Assembly (NCBI RefSeq): GCF_020905335.1
Contig: NZ_JAJJMN010000002.1
Coordinates: 62,001-126,000 of the forward strand
From: Flavobacterium lipolyticum
Lineage (GTDB): Bacteria; Bacteroidota; Bacteroidia; Flavobacteriales; Flavobacteriaceae
Length of the DNA stretch: 64,000 nucleotides
Direction: 5' to 3'
Part shown: piece after piece, positions 45,150-56,300 of the stretch
Layout: every line of letters starts with the position of its first letter
How positions within the stretch are numbered: the stretch's first letter is position 1
Translations under genes and position numbers: made by a program
The notes under the pieces: generated by a model
The model's input: only the letters and a program-made list of their open reading frames with translations
Told to the model about the DNA's origin: nothing
Database searches by the model: none

Positions 45150-46979
45150 TTAGTATTGTGCTTTACTCGTATCAGTCAGGGAGTTAATAAAAGCGACAAG
45201 CTGCTTTATTTCTCTTTCGTCAAGATTAAGTTTAGTAGGAGACAAGGTTTGATTTTTAATTTCCAATCCCATTCCTTCAGCACCGCCTTCATTATAAAAG
45301 GCAATCACTTCTTCTAAAGTTGAAAAGGCTCCATTATGAAAATAGGGTTTTGTAAGAGCAGCATTTCTTACTGTCATTGTTTTAAAAGAATTTTCATAAA
45401 TCCATGAGCTCTCTTTTTTTACATTGCTGTTTATTCTGCCTTTATCAGTGTCTATTTCAATTGGCAGAAATTGCAATGGATTCTTGGTTACCCCCAGAAC
45501 TTCGGATTCATTTTCATTATAAAACGGAGGAACTAATCCTGAAAAATTAGGGGCAAAATGACAGGTTGCACAGGCTGCTTTTCCCATAAAAAGATTAAAA
45601 CCTTTTTTTGCATCTTCAGAAATTTCTTTTTCATTTCTCATAAATTTATCAAAATCACTGTTGAAAGAATACAGTGATGCGACATAAGAACTCAGGGCTT
45701 TTGAGAAATTTTGTTTGTCGATGTTACCATTTTTAAAGGCCTTTTTGAAAGCTTTTTTATATTCAGGATTTATCTTTAGCTTTTTGATGATACTTTGGTA
45801 GCTGGTATTAAACTCTTGTTCATTGTAAATTACATGCTCAACTTGTTGTTCCAGATAGTAAGCACGCATATCATAAAAGAATCTTTTGGCAAAAACAGCA
45901 TTATATAACGATGGAGAATTTCTTAAAACTGTTTTGCCTTCGACATTGCTTAATGACTTTGCTTTTAAATCGGTAAAAGCATTTTCGGGTAAATGACAGG
46001 AAGCACAGCTCATTTTTGTATTGTTACTTAAACTTTCATCAAAGAAAATCTCTTTACCTAAAGATCTTAAATTGGCATTATCTTCAGCTGGTTTTAAGAG
46101 CGTATAAAAATAGGGATTCAGAAAATCATCACTGAAGAAGTTTTTATTATTGGTATTCCAACCTGAGATTTCTTTTAAATCATCTGGAGAATTATCCCAA
46201 TTTCCTAATTCTTCATACAAAGGCTGAAGGTAAGTTTTATAAAATTCTATTCGGTCAAAAGTTTCAAAATTGGTACTTTTAGAAAGGTATTCAATACTAG
46301 CCACCAATATTTTTTCGGCTTTTTGAGTGTCTATCTTTTTAAAATAATCATCCTTTTTTATGTAGTTCTCAATTCCTCTCAAAGCATGAATGGATTCTTC
46401 AAAAACATTAAGCGATCCTGGTGTGTCAAACCCCGTAACGCCCATGGTATAAATCCTGATTAGTTCGATACGCAATAGTAAAGTTTTGTTTTTTTCTTCC
46501 GATAAACCGTTTTTTACCGAACTCAGATAAAAATCATTATAACTATTGTAAAGGAAATCGGATAGTTCAACTATTTTATCTTTTTGGATATTGGCTTCTT
46601 CCGAAAAGATAAGTTCATCTAACACCTGTAACCCTTCAGGAGGTAATGTATTTGCTGCTGTCCCTGTGCTTTCTATATGAAATAGTGGTGCGGCATTAAT
46701 AGTAGTTTTGGAAAATTCAGGGTAATGATACGCAATATAGAATTCTATTTCCTTATATGAATTTCTGGCTTTTTTTAACGACTCCTGCAAACCTTCTTTG
46801 GAAATTTTATTTTCTTGAAAAAGATGTGCATCCGATTTTAAAACTACCAATTGATCTTTGAAATTTTTTAATCCTTGACTAATTATAGCATTTGTAGTTG
46901 TGTATTCATTATAACCTGGGTTGAAAGACATTATTACAAAACCTATAAAAAGTACAATAAGAAACGAAAAAGATTTCAT
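45150..46979 (-). CDS. Di-haem cytochrome c peroxidase (MauG/CcpA family)
   Basis: 609 residues. N-terminal signal segment (residues 1-24). Residues ~30-290 form a helical domain, often found in front of peroxidases in Bacteroidota. The di-haem domain follows with two CxxCH sites: C325-C328-H329 (CASCH) and C470-C473-H474 (CATCH). It should reduce hydrogen peroxide, or oxidise a partner, in the periplasm with electrons from cytochromes. Same strand as, and 131 bp ahead of, the PhoX-like gene; the functional link is unclear. Confidence 0.92.
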   Translation of the reverse strand: MKSFSFLIVLFIGFVIMSFNPGYNEYTTTNAIISQGLKNFKDQLVVLKSDAHLFQENKISKEGLQESLKKARNSYKEIEFYIAYHYPEFSKTTINAAPLFHIESTGTAANTLPPEGLQVLDELIFSEEANIQKDKIVELSDFLYNSYNDFYLSSVKNGLSEEKNKTLLLRIELIRIYTMGVTGFDTPGSLNVFEESIHALRGIENYIKKDDYFKKIDTQKAEKILVASIEYLSKSTNFETFDRIEFYKTYLQPLYEELGNWDNSPDDLKEISGWNTNNKNFFSDDFLNPYFYTLLKPAEDNANLRSLGKEIFFDESLSNNTKMSCASCHLPENAFTDLKAKSLSNVEGKTVLRNSPSLYNAVFAKRFFYDMRAYYLEQQVEHVIYNEQEFNTSYQSIIKKLKINPEYKKAFKKAFKNGNIDKQNFSKALSSYVASLYSFNSDFDKFMRNEKEISEDAKKGFNLFMGKAACATCHFAPNFSGLVPPFYNENESEVLGVTKNPLQFLPIEIDTDKGRINSNVKKESSWIYENSFKTMTVRNAALTKPYFHNGAFSTLEEVIAFYNEGGAEGMGLEIKNQTLSPTKLNLDEREIKQLVAFINSLTDTSKAQY

Positions 46980-47917
46980 GTTTTTATTTACAAAAGTAAT
47001 TTCTCCAGATTATCCAAATTTAAAATTTGGATTAAATAATTAACCTCTTTGGGTTAAATAAAAGGTCAGCCTTCAAAACACTTAATCTAGAATGTTATTC
47101 GTCTAAAGGAAGCTTGAGGATATAGAAAGAGATTAAATCCATTACATCTTAATGAAAAACACTAACAACTAATATTTTAGATGGAACGATTGATGATATT
47201 GTTTTTTAAATGAGACATGTTGGATTTATTTTACTCTCATAAAATTATCGAAGGATAAGAATTGATGTAACGGCTAGAACTATGTTTTTATTTTCAGGGG
47301 GTTAAATAGTGAAAAAAAGAATAGATCAGCAGGTTTCTGACTAGTCCCAAGATGCAGCGGGAACAGGATTCGAACTTGATAGCGGAATAAATAGCGAAAA
47401 TAAAAATAGCGTCATACATATTGGAACCTAAACTTCTTAGGTATTAATTTTGCTGAATTTTTGATTGTTCACAGTACTTTGTATCGCGATTCTGCCGTAA
47501 AACTTGTGAAGGTGAAATATCTTTAAAAACCGCCTTAGCTTTTTGTGGCAGAGTAGGAGGCAACTCCAATAGCTTTTGGAATTGTTGCAGACGGTTAAAC
47601 TGTTGAGGGATCGAACACAGATTTCTTTAATTATAAGGATATGAAAGAATTCTACAAAGAAGAAAATAAAGCATTATTAGAGTTTGAATTTCAATTTTAT
47701 CCGCTATCATTGTATATTGTTTAATTTTAATGTTGATAGTATTGGTTTTTAGAATTTATCGAATTCAGTACTAAGTTAAAAGATGTTGTCTAACTTATTA
47801 TTAAGGAAAAAATATAAAATATCGAAAATATGGTTTTTGAAGAGTTATAAAAACACTCCATTGAATGTCAATTTTATAATTGATTTATTAAAAAATATAA
47901 TTGAAAAAAGGTAGGAT
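46980..47917. other. Intergenic region, about 0.94 kb, repeat and remnants
   Basis: Contains the second full copy of the dispersed repeat (47532-47569) and a T-arm-like tRNA fragment on the minus strand (~47354-47375). A short frame at 47641-47724 (MKEFYKEENKALLEFEFQ...) may be the relic of a small membrane protein. No intact gene was found. Confidence 0.5.
47532..47569. repeat. Dispersed intergenic repeat, second full copy
   Basis: Matches 33068-33106 with only a few differences: GCCTTAGCTTTTTGTGGCA, then TAGGAGGCAACTCCAA. Confidence 0.75.
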
Positions 47918-49420
47918 ATGGAAAAGAATAAATTATGCTGGGAGTTTATAATTATAGTTTCAATGGTGTTTTTTCCTGGAATAATAACTGCACAAAAAGC
48001 ATTTTATGACGAAAAAAAGGACAAATGGGGTTTGATAGACCATAAAAATAAAATTATTTTGAAACCTAAATATTCGGATATAGATGAATTTATTGACGGA
48101 CTTGCTCACGTTACATTATATTTTAAAGAAGGTTATGTAAATAAGGAAGGAGAATTTAAGTCATATTTTAAAGAAGGATATATAGATAAGAGAGGAAGAG
48201 AAATTGTTCCTGTTAAGTACTTTAAAGTAGGTGAATACGATAAAGACAGTTATGCAATCGCAATTTTAAATGGTAAATCAGGTTTTATTGATAAAACAGG
48301 TAAAGTAATTATTGACTTTAAATACGATGATTTATGGAATTTTTCAAATGGAATTGCAAAGTTTAGAATAATGAATAAGGGTGAAGGTCTTGTTGATGCT
48401 AAAGGTTATGAAGTTATACCTCCAAAATACGATAATATTGAATGGACAAACAGCGGTTTTTATTTAACTACAATTGATTCTAAATGGGGTTTGATTGATG
48501 ATAAAGGAAAAGAAATTGTTATTCCTACTTATGATAGAATTAATGTAAGCAACGACGAAAATTTTTTCATCATAAGGCAAGGTACTAAATCAGTGTATAC
48601 GGAAGGCGAAAGAAATAAGTACCCTAATAAGCATGATGTAAAAATAGGATTTATCGATAGAACGGGAAAAGTAATTGTTTCTCCAAAATATGACGAGATT
48701 TTTAAATTTTATGATAACCTTGCTATTGTTTATTTAGGCTCAAAGTATGGCATGATAAACAAGGCTGGCAAAGAAATAGTTCCTTTAATTTATGATGAAA
48801 TCATTCGTGATAAGGAGAATAAAGAGAACTTGTATTACATATTGAATGATAAAAAGGGGGTTGCTAACAAAGAAGGAACTTTAATTACTCCTATACAATA
48901 CGACGAGATTTATTTAGATGAAAAAATAGGATTATATAAGGTAAAGCAAAGTGGAAAATATGGATTTATAGATACGAATGGCAAGGAAGTTATTCCTGTT
49001 AAGTATGATCTAATCTATGATTTTGTGGGAGATGTTACAGGATGTAGTATTGATGGTATTAAATGGGGATTGATAGATACAAAAGGAAATATAGTTGTCG
49101 AACCAAAATTTGAAGGACTATCTGAGGTAATATTTGGAATAATCCTTTTTTCCGCCGGTAATAAAATAGGGATTTTGGATAAAAATATGGGAAAGGAAAT
49201 AACACCTGCAAAATATGATAAAGTTTATCTTCCTTTGAGATTTCAGGATAAATTTATAATCGTAACAATTAATGATAAATGGGGATTTATTGATGAAGTA
49301 GGAAAAGAAGTTGTTTCTCTTAAATATGACTCAGTTCATTTTTTTACAAATGGAAAAGCAAAAGTAAAACTTAACGGAGAAGAATTTTATATTGATAGAA
49401 AAGGAGAGCGGATTCCATAA
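47918..49420 (+). CDS. Secreted WG-repeat protein
   Basis: 500 residues. Signal peptide with cleavage near ITAQ (~26). The mature protein is a chain of ten or more WG (beta) repeats, each ending in a K-W/Y-G-x-I/L-D/N-x-x-G-K unit: KWGLIDHKNKIILKPKYSDI, KSGFIDKTGKVIIDFKYDD, KWGLIDDKGKEIVIPTYDR, and so on. WG repeats are common in Bacteroidota exported proteins and probably mediate binding; no catalytic domain is present. It stands alone, with transposase debris just downstream. Confidence 0.88.
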   Translation: MEKNKLCWEFIIIVSMVFFPGIITAQKAFYDEKKDKWGLIDHKNKIILKPKYSDIDEFIDGLAHVTLYFKEGYVNKEGEFKSYFKEGYIDKRGREIVPVKYFKVGEYDKDSYAIAILNGKSGFIDKTGKVIIDFKYDDLWNFSNGIAKFRIMNKGEGLVDAKGYEVIPPKYDNIEWTNSGFYLTTIDSKWGLIDDKGKEIVIPTYDRINVSNDENFFIIRQGTKSVYTEGERNKYPNKHDVKIGFIDRTGKVIVSPKYDEIFKFYDNLAIVYLGSKYGMINKAGKEIVPLIYDEIIRDKENKENLYYILNDKKGVANKEGTLITPIQYDEIYLDEKIGLYKVKQSGKYGFIDTNGKEVIPVKYDLIYDFVGDVTGCSIDGIKWGLIDTKGNIVVEPKFEGLSEVIFGIILFSAGNKIGILDKNMGKEITPAKYDKVYLPLRFQDKFIIVTINDKWGFIDEVGKEVVSLKYDSVHFFTNGKAKVKLNGEEFYIDRKGERIP

Positions 49421-49450
49421 AAAAAAAACAACTTCTGGAAATTAGCCTTT

Positions 49451-49597
49451 TTATTGTCCAGCTTTCATTTTCGTTTTTGGACTAAAAATTTCTTTGAATT
49501 GTAGAGGTGTAAAGTCTTTGCGTCTTGCTAAATTCACTTCTGGAACCAATAAATTAAAGATTGTGTTTCCATGGAGAAAGAAGGTTCCTAAAAACTG
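49451..49597 (-). pseudogene. Unidentified coding remnant
   Basis: The minus strand stays open for about 48 codons ending at the stop 49451-49453 and reads TFFLHGNTIFNLLVPEVN, then LARRKDFTPLQFKEIFSPK. It looks protein-like but I do not recognise the family. It abuts the IS4-like transposase fragment, so it may be debris from the same or an earlier insertion. Confidence 0.3.
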
Positions 49598-49843
49598 ATG
49601 TCTGGAACAAATACTTTCTTATTGTATTTGAGGAATGTGCAAACCATATATTTTGAGAATTTTAAAGATAAACGATTGTTAGATAGAGGTAATTCTATTC
49701 TCAGTCGCTTATTTGCGCATATTATTCATTCAATAAAACAATTAACAAAAAGTCAAAGTGAATCCAAAGCGATTTACCGATTTTTACAAAATTTCAATGT
49801 CAGTCAAGTAACCGTTATAGAGAATATGTCTTCTAAAAGTTGA
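49598..49843 (+). pseudogene. IS4-type transposase, N-terminal fragment
   Basis: 81 codons. The segment FKDKRLLDRGNSILSRLF, then IKQLTKSQSESKAIYRFLQN, matches the N-terminal DNA-binding part of IS4-family transposases (pattern G/D-D-x-R-L-x-x-R, then S-x-x-E-x-K-A-x-Y-R-F). It stops where the catalytic domain should begin, and nothing further is recognisable downstream. Confidence 0.65.
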
Positions 49844-51568
49844 TTTTTATTTCTAGTTTCAAATAAAAAACTAATTTGTATTCAGCAACCTATTTTGAAA
49901 TGTCGAGAAAAGGACTTGTTTAATTCGGTATCAATGTAAGCTGAAACTCTAATAAAATGTCTTGTTTTTTGAGTGTTGCTTTTAATGAAATTTAAAATAT
50001 TAAAATACTTCGCATATTTTTTTATTTACCTATTTCCCATCTTGCCGTAAGATTAATTACCGGTGTAAAATCCAAAATTCTCTCTTTCAAAATTATAACT
50101 TGAATCTACTATCAAATCTAAGTATAAGAGATTTAAGAGAGCTGCTTTTAAACAGCTCTCTTTTCCCTTAATATTAAAAAAGTTGCTTACTAATTCAAAC
50201 TACATTAAAATTTAAGGATATATCTTAATATTGCGAAATATCTTAGAGTATTGTAACTTTTTTTAAATCTGTAGTGTTTAAATTTTGTTACTTCTTAAGA
50301 ATTCTCTTGTGGTTTTTCAAATGTAGAGTTAAAATTTCCTCAATTCTAAAATTTTAATACTCAGTTCTACGCAGTATAATTGAAAAAAGTTAATTGATTT
50401 ATTTTTAGTAGAATATGATTTTTCCAAAAAAGGTTATTTAAAGAGAAATTAATTGAAAAGTTATTATAGTAAGGAGCAAATGTTGAAAAAATAATATTTA
50501 TTTTGAGAGTTAAAGTTGATAATATGTTCCTAATTTTTAAAATTAAGAGTATATCCTATTTTAAATTACAGCTATAAGCTTAGGCAATTTAATATTGTTT
50601 TGGGAAAGTACAAGACTGTTTCTAAAACAAGTATGAAGATTTAGGAATTGCAATTGACAAAAACTTAAATTGAAGATAGATTTTAAGGAGATGTGTTTCT
50701 ATTAAGGAGTATTCGGAAGATTTCTAAGAGGTAGTGTCTAAGAAAACAGTAAGTCTTCATTTCTCTTTCTCTCTGATTTAGTTATAGATGAGTATATAGC
50801 TTTACTTGTTGAAAAAAGATGCAAGGCAACTCCTGCTGTGTTTTTGTTAGAGTATGTATAATGAAATTAATTAATAATACTTGTTAATTATTTTTTATTC
50901 TACTGATAGAGTGATGATTTAAGTTGCTGATTTAGGTTTTTATATCTATAAAATCAATACTTTAAATGTGGTTTATTGTTTCTCGTAATTATCGATTTTT
51001 TTGTCCATATAAAGACTTTAATAGTTAGTAATGCTTCTTTAAACTTTCAAATTTGAGTTAATTTCATTTACTCTAAAAACACAGATTTATAGCTCATTGC
51101 CTTATTTTTTAGCAAGTTATTTTTCATTTTAAAACTTCGCGTATTATTGAGTAGTATATTTTTTGGTCAGAATATGATTAGTGCATTTAATTTGCATCAT
51201 GGAAACTGATTATTTTAATGTAGGTCTTTTTTATTTTTTTTAATTCAAAAATTGAGTAGGTTTTTATGAATCTCTTGAATCTAATTGTGAAGCCATTTTG
51301 TGATTACTATTTTGAATTAATTGATAAAGTGAACGTTTGTGAATAAAAGAACTTCATGTAAGACTTATTAAGCTTAATTAATGTGATATAAAATGTTTAC
51401 TTATCTATTGTTTCCTAATATACTTTTTAAGTATGTCTATTATTTTTTTTAGAATTTACCTAAGATCAATTTCACGTAAAATAAAAGTATGTTATGGACA
51501 TATAATGTAAAAGTAGTTCAGATACTGAAGATGTGATCTATAATTATCATAATACAAAAACTTAAATA
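49844..51568. other. Gene-free stretch, about 1.7 kb
   Basis: Very AT-rich with stops in all frames. The only structured element I see is a terminator-like hairpin at 50136-50165, with no gene in front of it. A partial dispersed-repeat copy lies at 50824-50833. The region may hold an untranslated RNA or be decayed DNA left by mobile elements. Confidence 0.55.
50136..50165 (+). terminator. Orphan intrinsic terminator
   Basis: AGAGAGCTG pairs perfectly with CAGCTCTCT around an 8-nt loop, followed by TTTTCCC. No open frame precedes it for ~300 bp. Confidence 0.7.
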
Positions 51569-52375
51569 ATGAAAAAAGTAATAATATTATTTGCTCTTAA
51601 AGGTATTTTAATACCAAGTATTTTTGCACAAGTTGCAAAATCTGGAATAAATACAGAAATACCGAATAGTACATTGACAGTTGGTGGTTCACTTGGAGCT
51701 GCTTATCGTGAGATTCATACTAGCACAACATTAACGGACCAGGACTATTATGTTACTTACAATGGGATGTTGGCTAATGCTATAATTACTTTACCGGGAA
51801 TAAGTACTGTTACAAATCAAAAATTTACTGGCAGAGGATATAAAATTAAAAATTTATCAGGCCAAAGTATTACAGTACAAACTGTTCCTGGTAACACTAT
51901 AAGATTTCGAAATAATCTATCCGTAAATTCTTTGATTATCGCTGATGGTGTTTATGCAGAGCTTGTGTGTACACAAGATGATACTAATTGGGATTTGTTA
52001 TTTATTTCGGAAGGAGAAAATAAGTCCACAATCACCAAGGTAAATCTTAAATTACCAAGATATTATGGTCCAGGTGAATACGGTGTTTTCAATACAGGGA
52101 ACGATTGGGTTCTTAAAAGTGTAGTTGGTGCAGGGAATTATGATTGGCAAACAAGATACGCCAAGATGACATATGAGTATCAAGGGCTTCCAGTTGATAT
52201 TACTGGTATGGCAGCGATAGCTATTGTAGATAGTCCAATAAGTATATTGACAACATGTATTTTACGATTAAGTGGAGGTAAAGTTATTGTGGAGATTAAT
52301 TGTAGACAGGCTAGTGCGGGAGACTGGACGAATGTGGGATATCCTGTTGATTTATTCTTCATAAAGGCAAGTTAA
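51569..52375 (+). CDS. Hypothetical secreted protein
   Basis: 268 residues. Signal peptide to ~21 (IFAQ). The N-terminal mature part (SGINTEIPNSTLTVGGSLGAAYREI, then ATITLPG-like AIITLPGISTVTNQKFTGRGYKIKNLSG) is of a kind seen in Flavobacterium and Chryseobacterium exported proteins. There, similar modules display beta-structured stalks on the surface. The C-terminal ~110 residues have no recognisable family. The next gene starts 17 bp downstream and is probably cotranscribed. Confidence 0.75.
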   Translation: MKKVIILFALKGILIPSIFAQVAKSGINTEIPNSTLTVGGSLGAAYREIHTSTTLTDQDYYVTYNGMLANAIITLPGISTVTNQKFTGRGYKIKNLSGQSITVQTVPGNTIRFRNNLSVNSLIIADGVYAELVCTQDDTNWDLLFISEGENKSTITKVNLKLPRYYGPGEYGVFNTGNDWVLKSVVGAGNYDWQTRYAKMTYEYQGLPVDITGMAAIAIVDSPISILTTCILRLSGGKVIVEINCRQASAGDWTNVGYPVDLFFIKAS

Positions 52376-52392
52376 TTATAAATTGAAATAAA

Positions 52393-52767
52393 ATGTTAAA
52401 AACAGGAAAGTTTGTAATTACGAAAAAGTCAGACGCGGTGTTTCAATTTGATTACCGAGATAGTAATGATACAATAATACTTTACAGTGGAAATTACACA
52501 AGAAAAATGATGTGCTTAAATGGGATAGAATCTGTCAAGCGGAATTCAAAAGACAGCTTTAAATTTTTTAAAAAAACCTCTCAAAGTGGTACTTTTTACT
52601 TTAATCTTAAGTCTTTCAACGGTAAAATTATTGCGGTTAGTGAGTTTTTTGAAAATAGAAGTTTACGTGATAACGCAATTGATCTAATAAAAATAGAGGC
52701 TGTAAATGCTTCCATCGAAGATCAGTCGAAATTAAGAAAATATAGTTATGCAGTTGACAACGAGTAA
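52393..52767 (+). CDS. Hypothetical small protein
   Basis: 124 residues, no signal peptide or membrane segment, basic and mixed alpha/beta in appearance (MLKTGKFVITKKSDAVFQFDYRDSN). I do not recognise a family. It lies 17 bp behind a secreted hypothetical protein gene and ends before a terminator hairpin at 52836, so the two genes likely share a transcript. Confidence 0.65.
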   Translation: MLKTGKFVITKKSDAVFQFDYRDSNDTIILYSGNYTRKMMCLNGIESVKRNSKDSFKFFKKTSQSGTFYFNLKSFNGKIIAVSEFFENRSLRDNAIDLIKIEAVNASIEDQSKLRKYSYAVDNE

Positions 52768-53376
52768 AAATTACTCTCAATAAATTATTTAGTATCAATG
52801 ATTATGGATTGAAGAAATTGTATCTATCATTTTGTAAAAGCTGCTTTTTAAGTAGCTTTTTGTGGTTTGGAATGTACATAACCATATAAATTACTTTTCA
52901 ATAAAGTCCAAAAAAGGGTAAAGATTACCATCAATGGTATTGCGAAAATATAAGAACAAATGAAGAAAGAATATTTGGAATATCATTTTAGGATGTTGGT
53001 ATTGTAGAAAATAGCACTTTATTTCTTTACAATAGCTTAATCATTTTTTTGACCACATGGTTTCTAATATACGATGTTGTTTGTTTAAGACATGTATGAA
53101 GTAAATTCGATAACTCGGAACAAACGTTTTTTAGATTAAGAGGGGAAAAATGAGCAGTAATTATTTAAATAATACCTGTTAATGTATTGTTAAAAAAATA
53201 ATGGTTTGTTTCAAGGTATATGTTTATTTGAAGCTTAAAAGCTATAAAAAGGTTTTTTTATTTGTTTTTTGAAAGAAATAGGTTGTAAATTAATAGTTAA
53301 TAAAATTTCATATCGTTTCAGGTACTTATCATTTATGAGTTCATTTGTTTTTAACTAATTTTTAAAATTTTAGAAA
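52768..53376. other. Intergenic region upstream of the SusC gene
   Basis: After a terminator (52836-52861) the sequence is AT-rich with no coding frame. It should include the SusC/SusD promoter and a long leader. I found no convincing pair of -33 TTTG and -7 TAnnTTTG motifs. Confidence 0.5.
52836..52861 (+). terminator. Terminator after the hypothetical gene pair
   Basis: AAAAGCTGCT pairs with AGTAGCTTTT (one G-U) around a 5-nt T-rich loop, followed by T and G bases. Confidence 0.65.
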
Positions 53377-56300
53377 ATGAAATTAAAATTTAAATGGATT
53401 TTTACTGTATTGATTGCATTGTCTGTACAGCTCTCTTTTTCACAAGAGAAAACTATTTCCGGAGTTGTTTCTGGTGATTTAGGAATTATTCCGGGAGTTA
53501 ATATTATTGTTAAAGGCACAAAAAATAGTGCTCAGACTGATTTTGACGGTAAATATGTTGTAAAAGCAAAAACAGGTGACGTTTTATTATTTTCGTTTGT
53601 AGGAATGAAAGATAAGTCAGTAACAGTTGGTAGTTCTAGAACAATAAATATTAGTCTAGAGTCTGCAGCTGAAATGATGAATGAAGTAATAGTAGTAGGT
53701 TACGGAGTTCAAAAAAGAAAAGAAGTTACAGGATCAATTTCTAAAATTGCTGGTAATGAGGTTGCAAATCTTGTAGTTCCGAGTTTTGAAGGAGCTTTGG
53801 CAGGTAGGGCTGCAGGAGTGCAAGTTGTAACGAACACTGGTATTATTGGAGCTGTCCCGGTAATTAGGATTAGAGGAGTGGCATCGATTTCTAGTGGGAG
53901 TAGTCCTTTAATAGTCTTAGATGGTATGCCAATTGTTTCGGGTGATATTGGCAGCACTCTTGTAACAAACGGATTAGGTGATATAAATCCTGCAGATATT
54001 GAGTCATTTGAAATACTAAAAGATGGTGCCGCGACAGCTATCTATGGATCTAGGGCTGCAAATGGAGTTATATTGATAACTACAAAATCGGGAAAGAAAG
54101 GAACGTTAAAAGTGAATTTAACTAGCACTATGGGGGTTGCTAGTGCCGCTAGTAGATACGATTTGCTGGAAACACCTGATTTTATAAAAATCTCTAATGA
54201 AAAAACGTCAAATGCTGGTTTAACACCATGGGCAGTTGGGGATGAATACAATACTGATTGGCAAGGTGCAATTTTTAGAAATGCAGCACAAATGAATCAT
54301 TCATTATCATTTAGTGGAGGTTCAGATAAAACGAAATACTTTCTTTCATTAGGATTAACAGAGCAAGAAGGCATTAATATTGCTAATGAGATGAAGCGAT
54401 ATTCCATAAGAGCCAATATTGATCAGGATATTAATAGATGGTTGAGTATTGGAACTAATTTAAGCGTGACAAGAACAGAGTACGATGGATTGAATGTGGC
54501 AGCAGGGAACCTCTCGGGTAATGTTTTTAATGTTATTAGACAACTACCGAACACACCTATTTATGATTCAGCTAACCCAACGGGATATAATTTATCTCCT
54601 GATAATGTTAATGTTGGACAATGGAAAAATTCAAATCCAGTGGGCGATAATGTTACCAATATTGTTTATGTCTTAGATCATAATAAGTATCGTTCAAAAG
54701 TTAAGCGCACGTTGGCAAATCTTTACGCGAATGCTAAAATTACTTCTGATTTAAGTTTCAGGCTGCAAGTGAGTGCAGACGATGCAAGTGAAAGTGGTTT
54801 TAGATATTTCAACCCGGTTCATGGCGATGGACGTTCTCTTAATGGTTCTTTGAATAATACAAGTTTAGAATATTTTACATGGAACTGGCAAAATGTTTTG
54901 AACTACAAAAAAACATTTGCGGAAAATCATAACATTGGAATTACAGGAGTAGCTGAATACCAAAAACAAACCTATAACTACTATAGAGCTTTTGGAAGTG
55001 ATTTAATAAGTGATTTCTATGATAAAGGAATAATTTCCGATTCATACGTTACCAGAGACTCGGGAGGTTCTATGTTTGAGAATGGAATTATGTCATACTT
55101 AGCTCGTGGTACTTATAATTACAAGGAAAAGTATTTTATTCAGGGATCTATTAGAAGAGACGGTATTTCTAAATTAGGAAAAGATACAAGATGGAATAAT
55201 TTTCCGGGTATTTCCGGAGGTTGGACAATTTCAAAAGAAAACTTTATGGCACCGATTAGTAATACAATTTCGGAGCTAAAAATCAGAGCTTCATATTCTG
55301 AGGTAGGAAATACGGATATAGGTAACTATCCTTATAGAGGTCTAACAGTAAGCTCTCCTTACGGAACTTTAAATGGTATCGGATATTATCAATTTGGTAA
55401 TGATCAGTTACAATGGGAAGCAAGTAAAAAAAATGATATTGGGGTAGATCTGGGGTTATTTAATAACCGTATCAATCTAACCTTTGACTATTACGAAAAT
55501 AATATAGACAAATTAATTTTAGAAGTTCCAGTTGCTAGGTCTTTAGGGATTCCTGGAGGTGAGATCAATCAAAATATTGGTAAGTTAATTAATAAGGGAT
55601 ATGAGTTTTCTGTAAGTTTTAAAGCATTTAATACTAAGAATTTCAGTTGGGATTTATCATCTAATTTAACTCTTGCTGAAAACATAGTACAAAGTGTTTT
55701 TAATGGACAAGACATTATAGGAGGCACAAGTACAAATACTAATATTGCTCCTAACATAATAATAAGAGAAGGAGAATCAATAAATTCATTATTTGGTTTT
55801 GAGTATTGGGGAGTGAATAAAGCAAATGGTAATCCTGTTTATTATAAAGCGGATGGTAGTCTGGTACAAGGAAAATTACCAGGCCTTACTTATGCAACGT
55901 TTGATGAAAACAACCCCGCAGATGTTTCGAAATCAGCTGCATTGACAAATAGTGATAGAAGAATACTAGGAAATACACTGCCTACCTATTTTGGTTCATT
56001 TAGTTCAGCGATGAGGTATAAAAATTTAGATTTTGGTTTTATGTTCAGATTTAGTGGCGGAAATAAAGTTTTTAACAGTACAAGAAGAGAGCTTTTAAAT
56101 CAGAACTTTAATAATAATAGTACCGAAATTTTAGGCAGATGGCAAAGTGTTGAGAATCCGGGTGACGGATGGACACCAAGGTTGTATGCAGGTTCAAATA
56201 CTTCAACAAATTTTTCAGGAAGTGCAACATCGCGATTTGTCGAAAATGCTGACTTTATTTCATTAGACAATTTGACTATTGGTTATACGTTGCCTAAATT

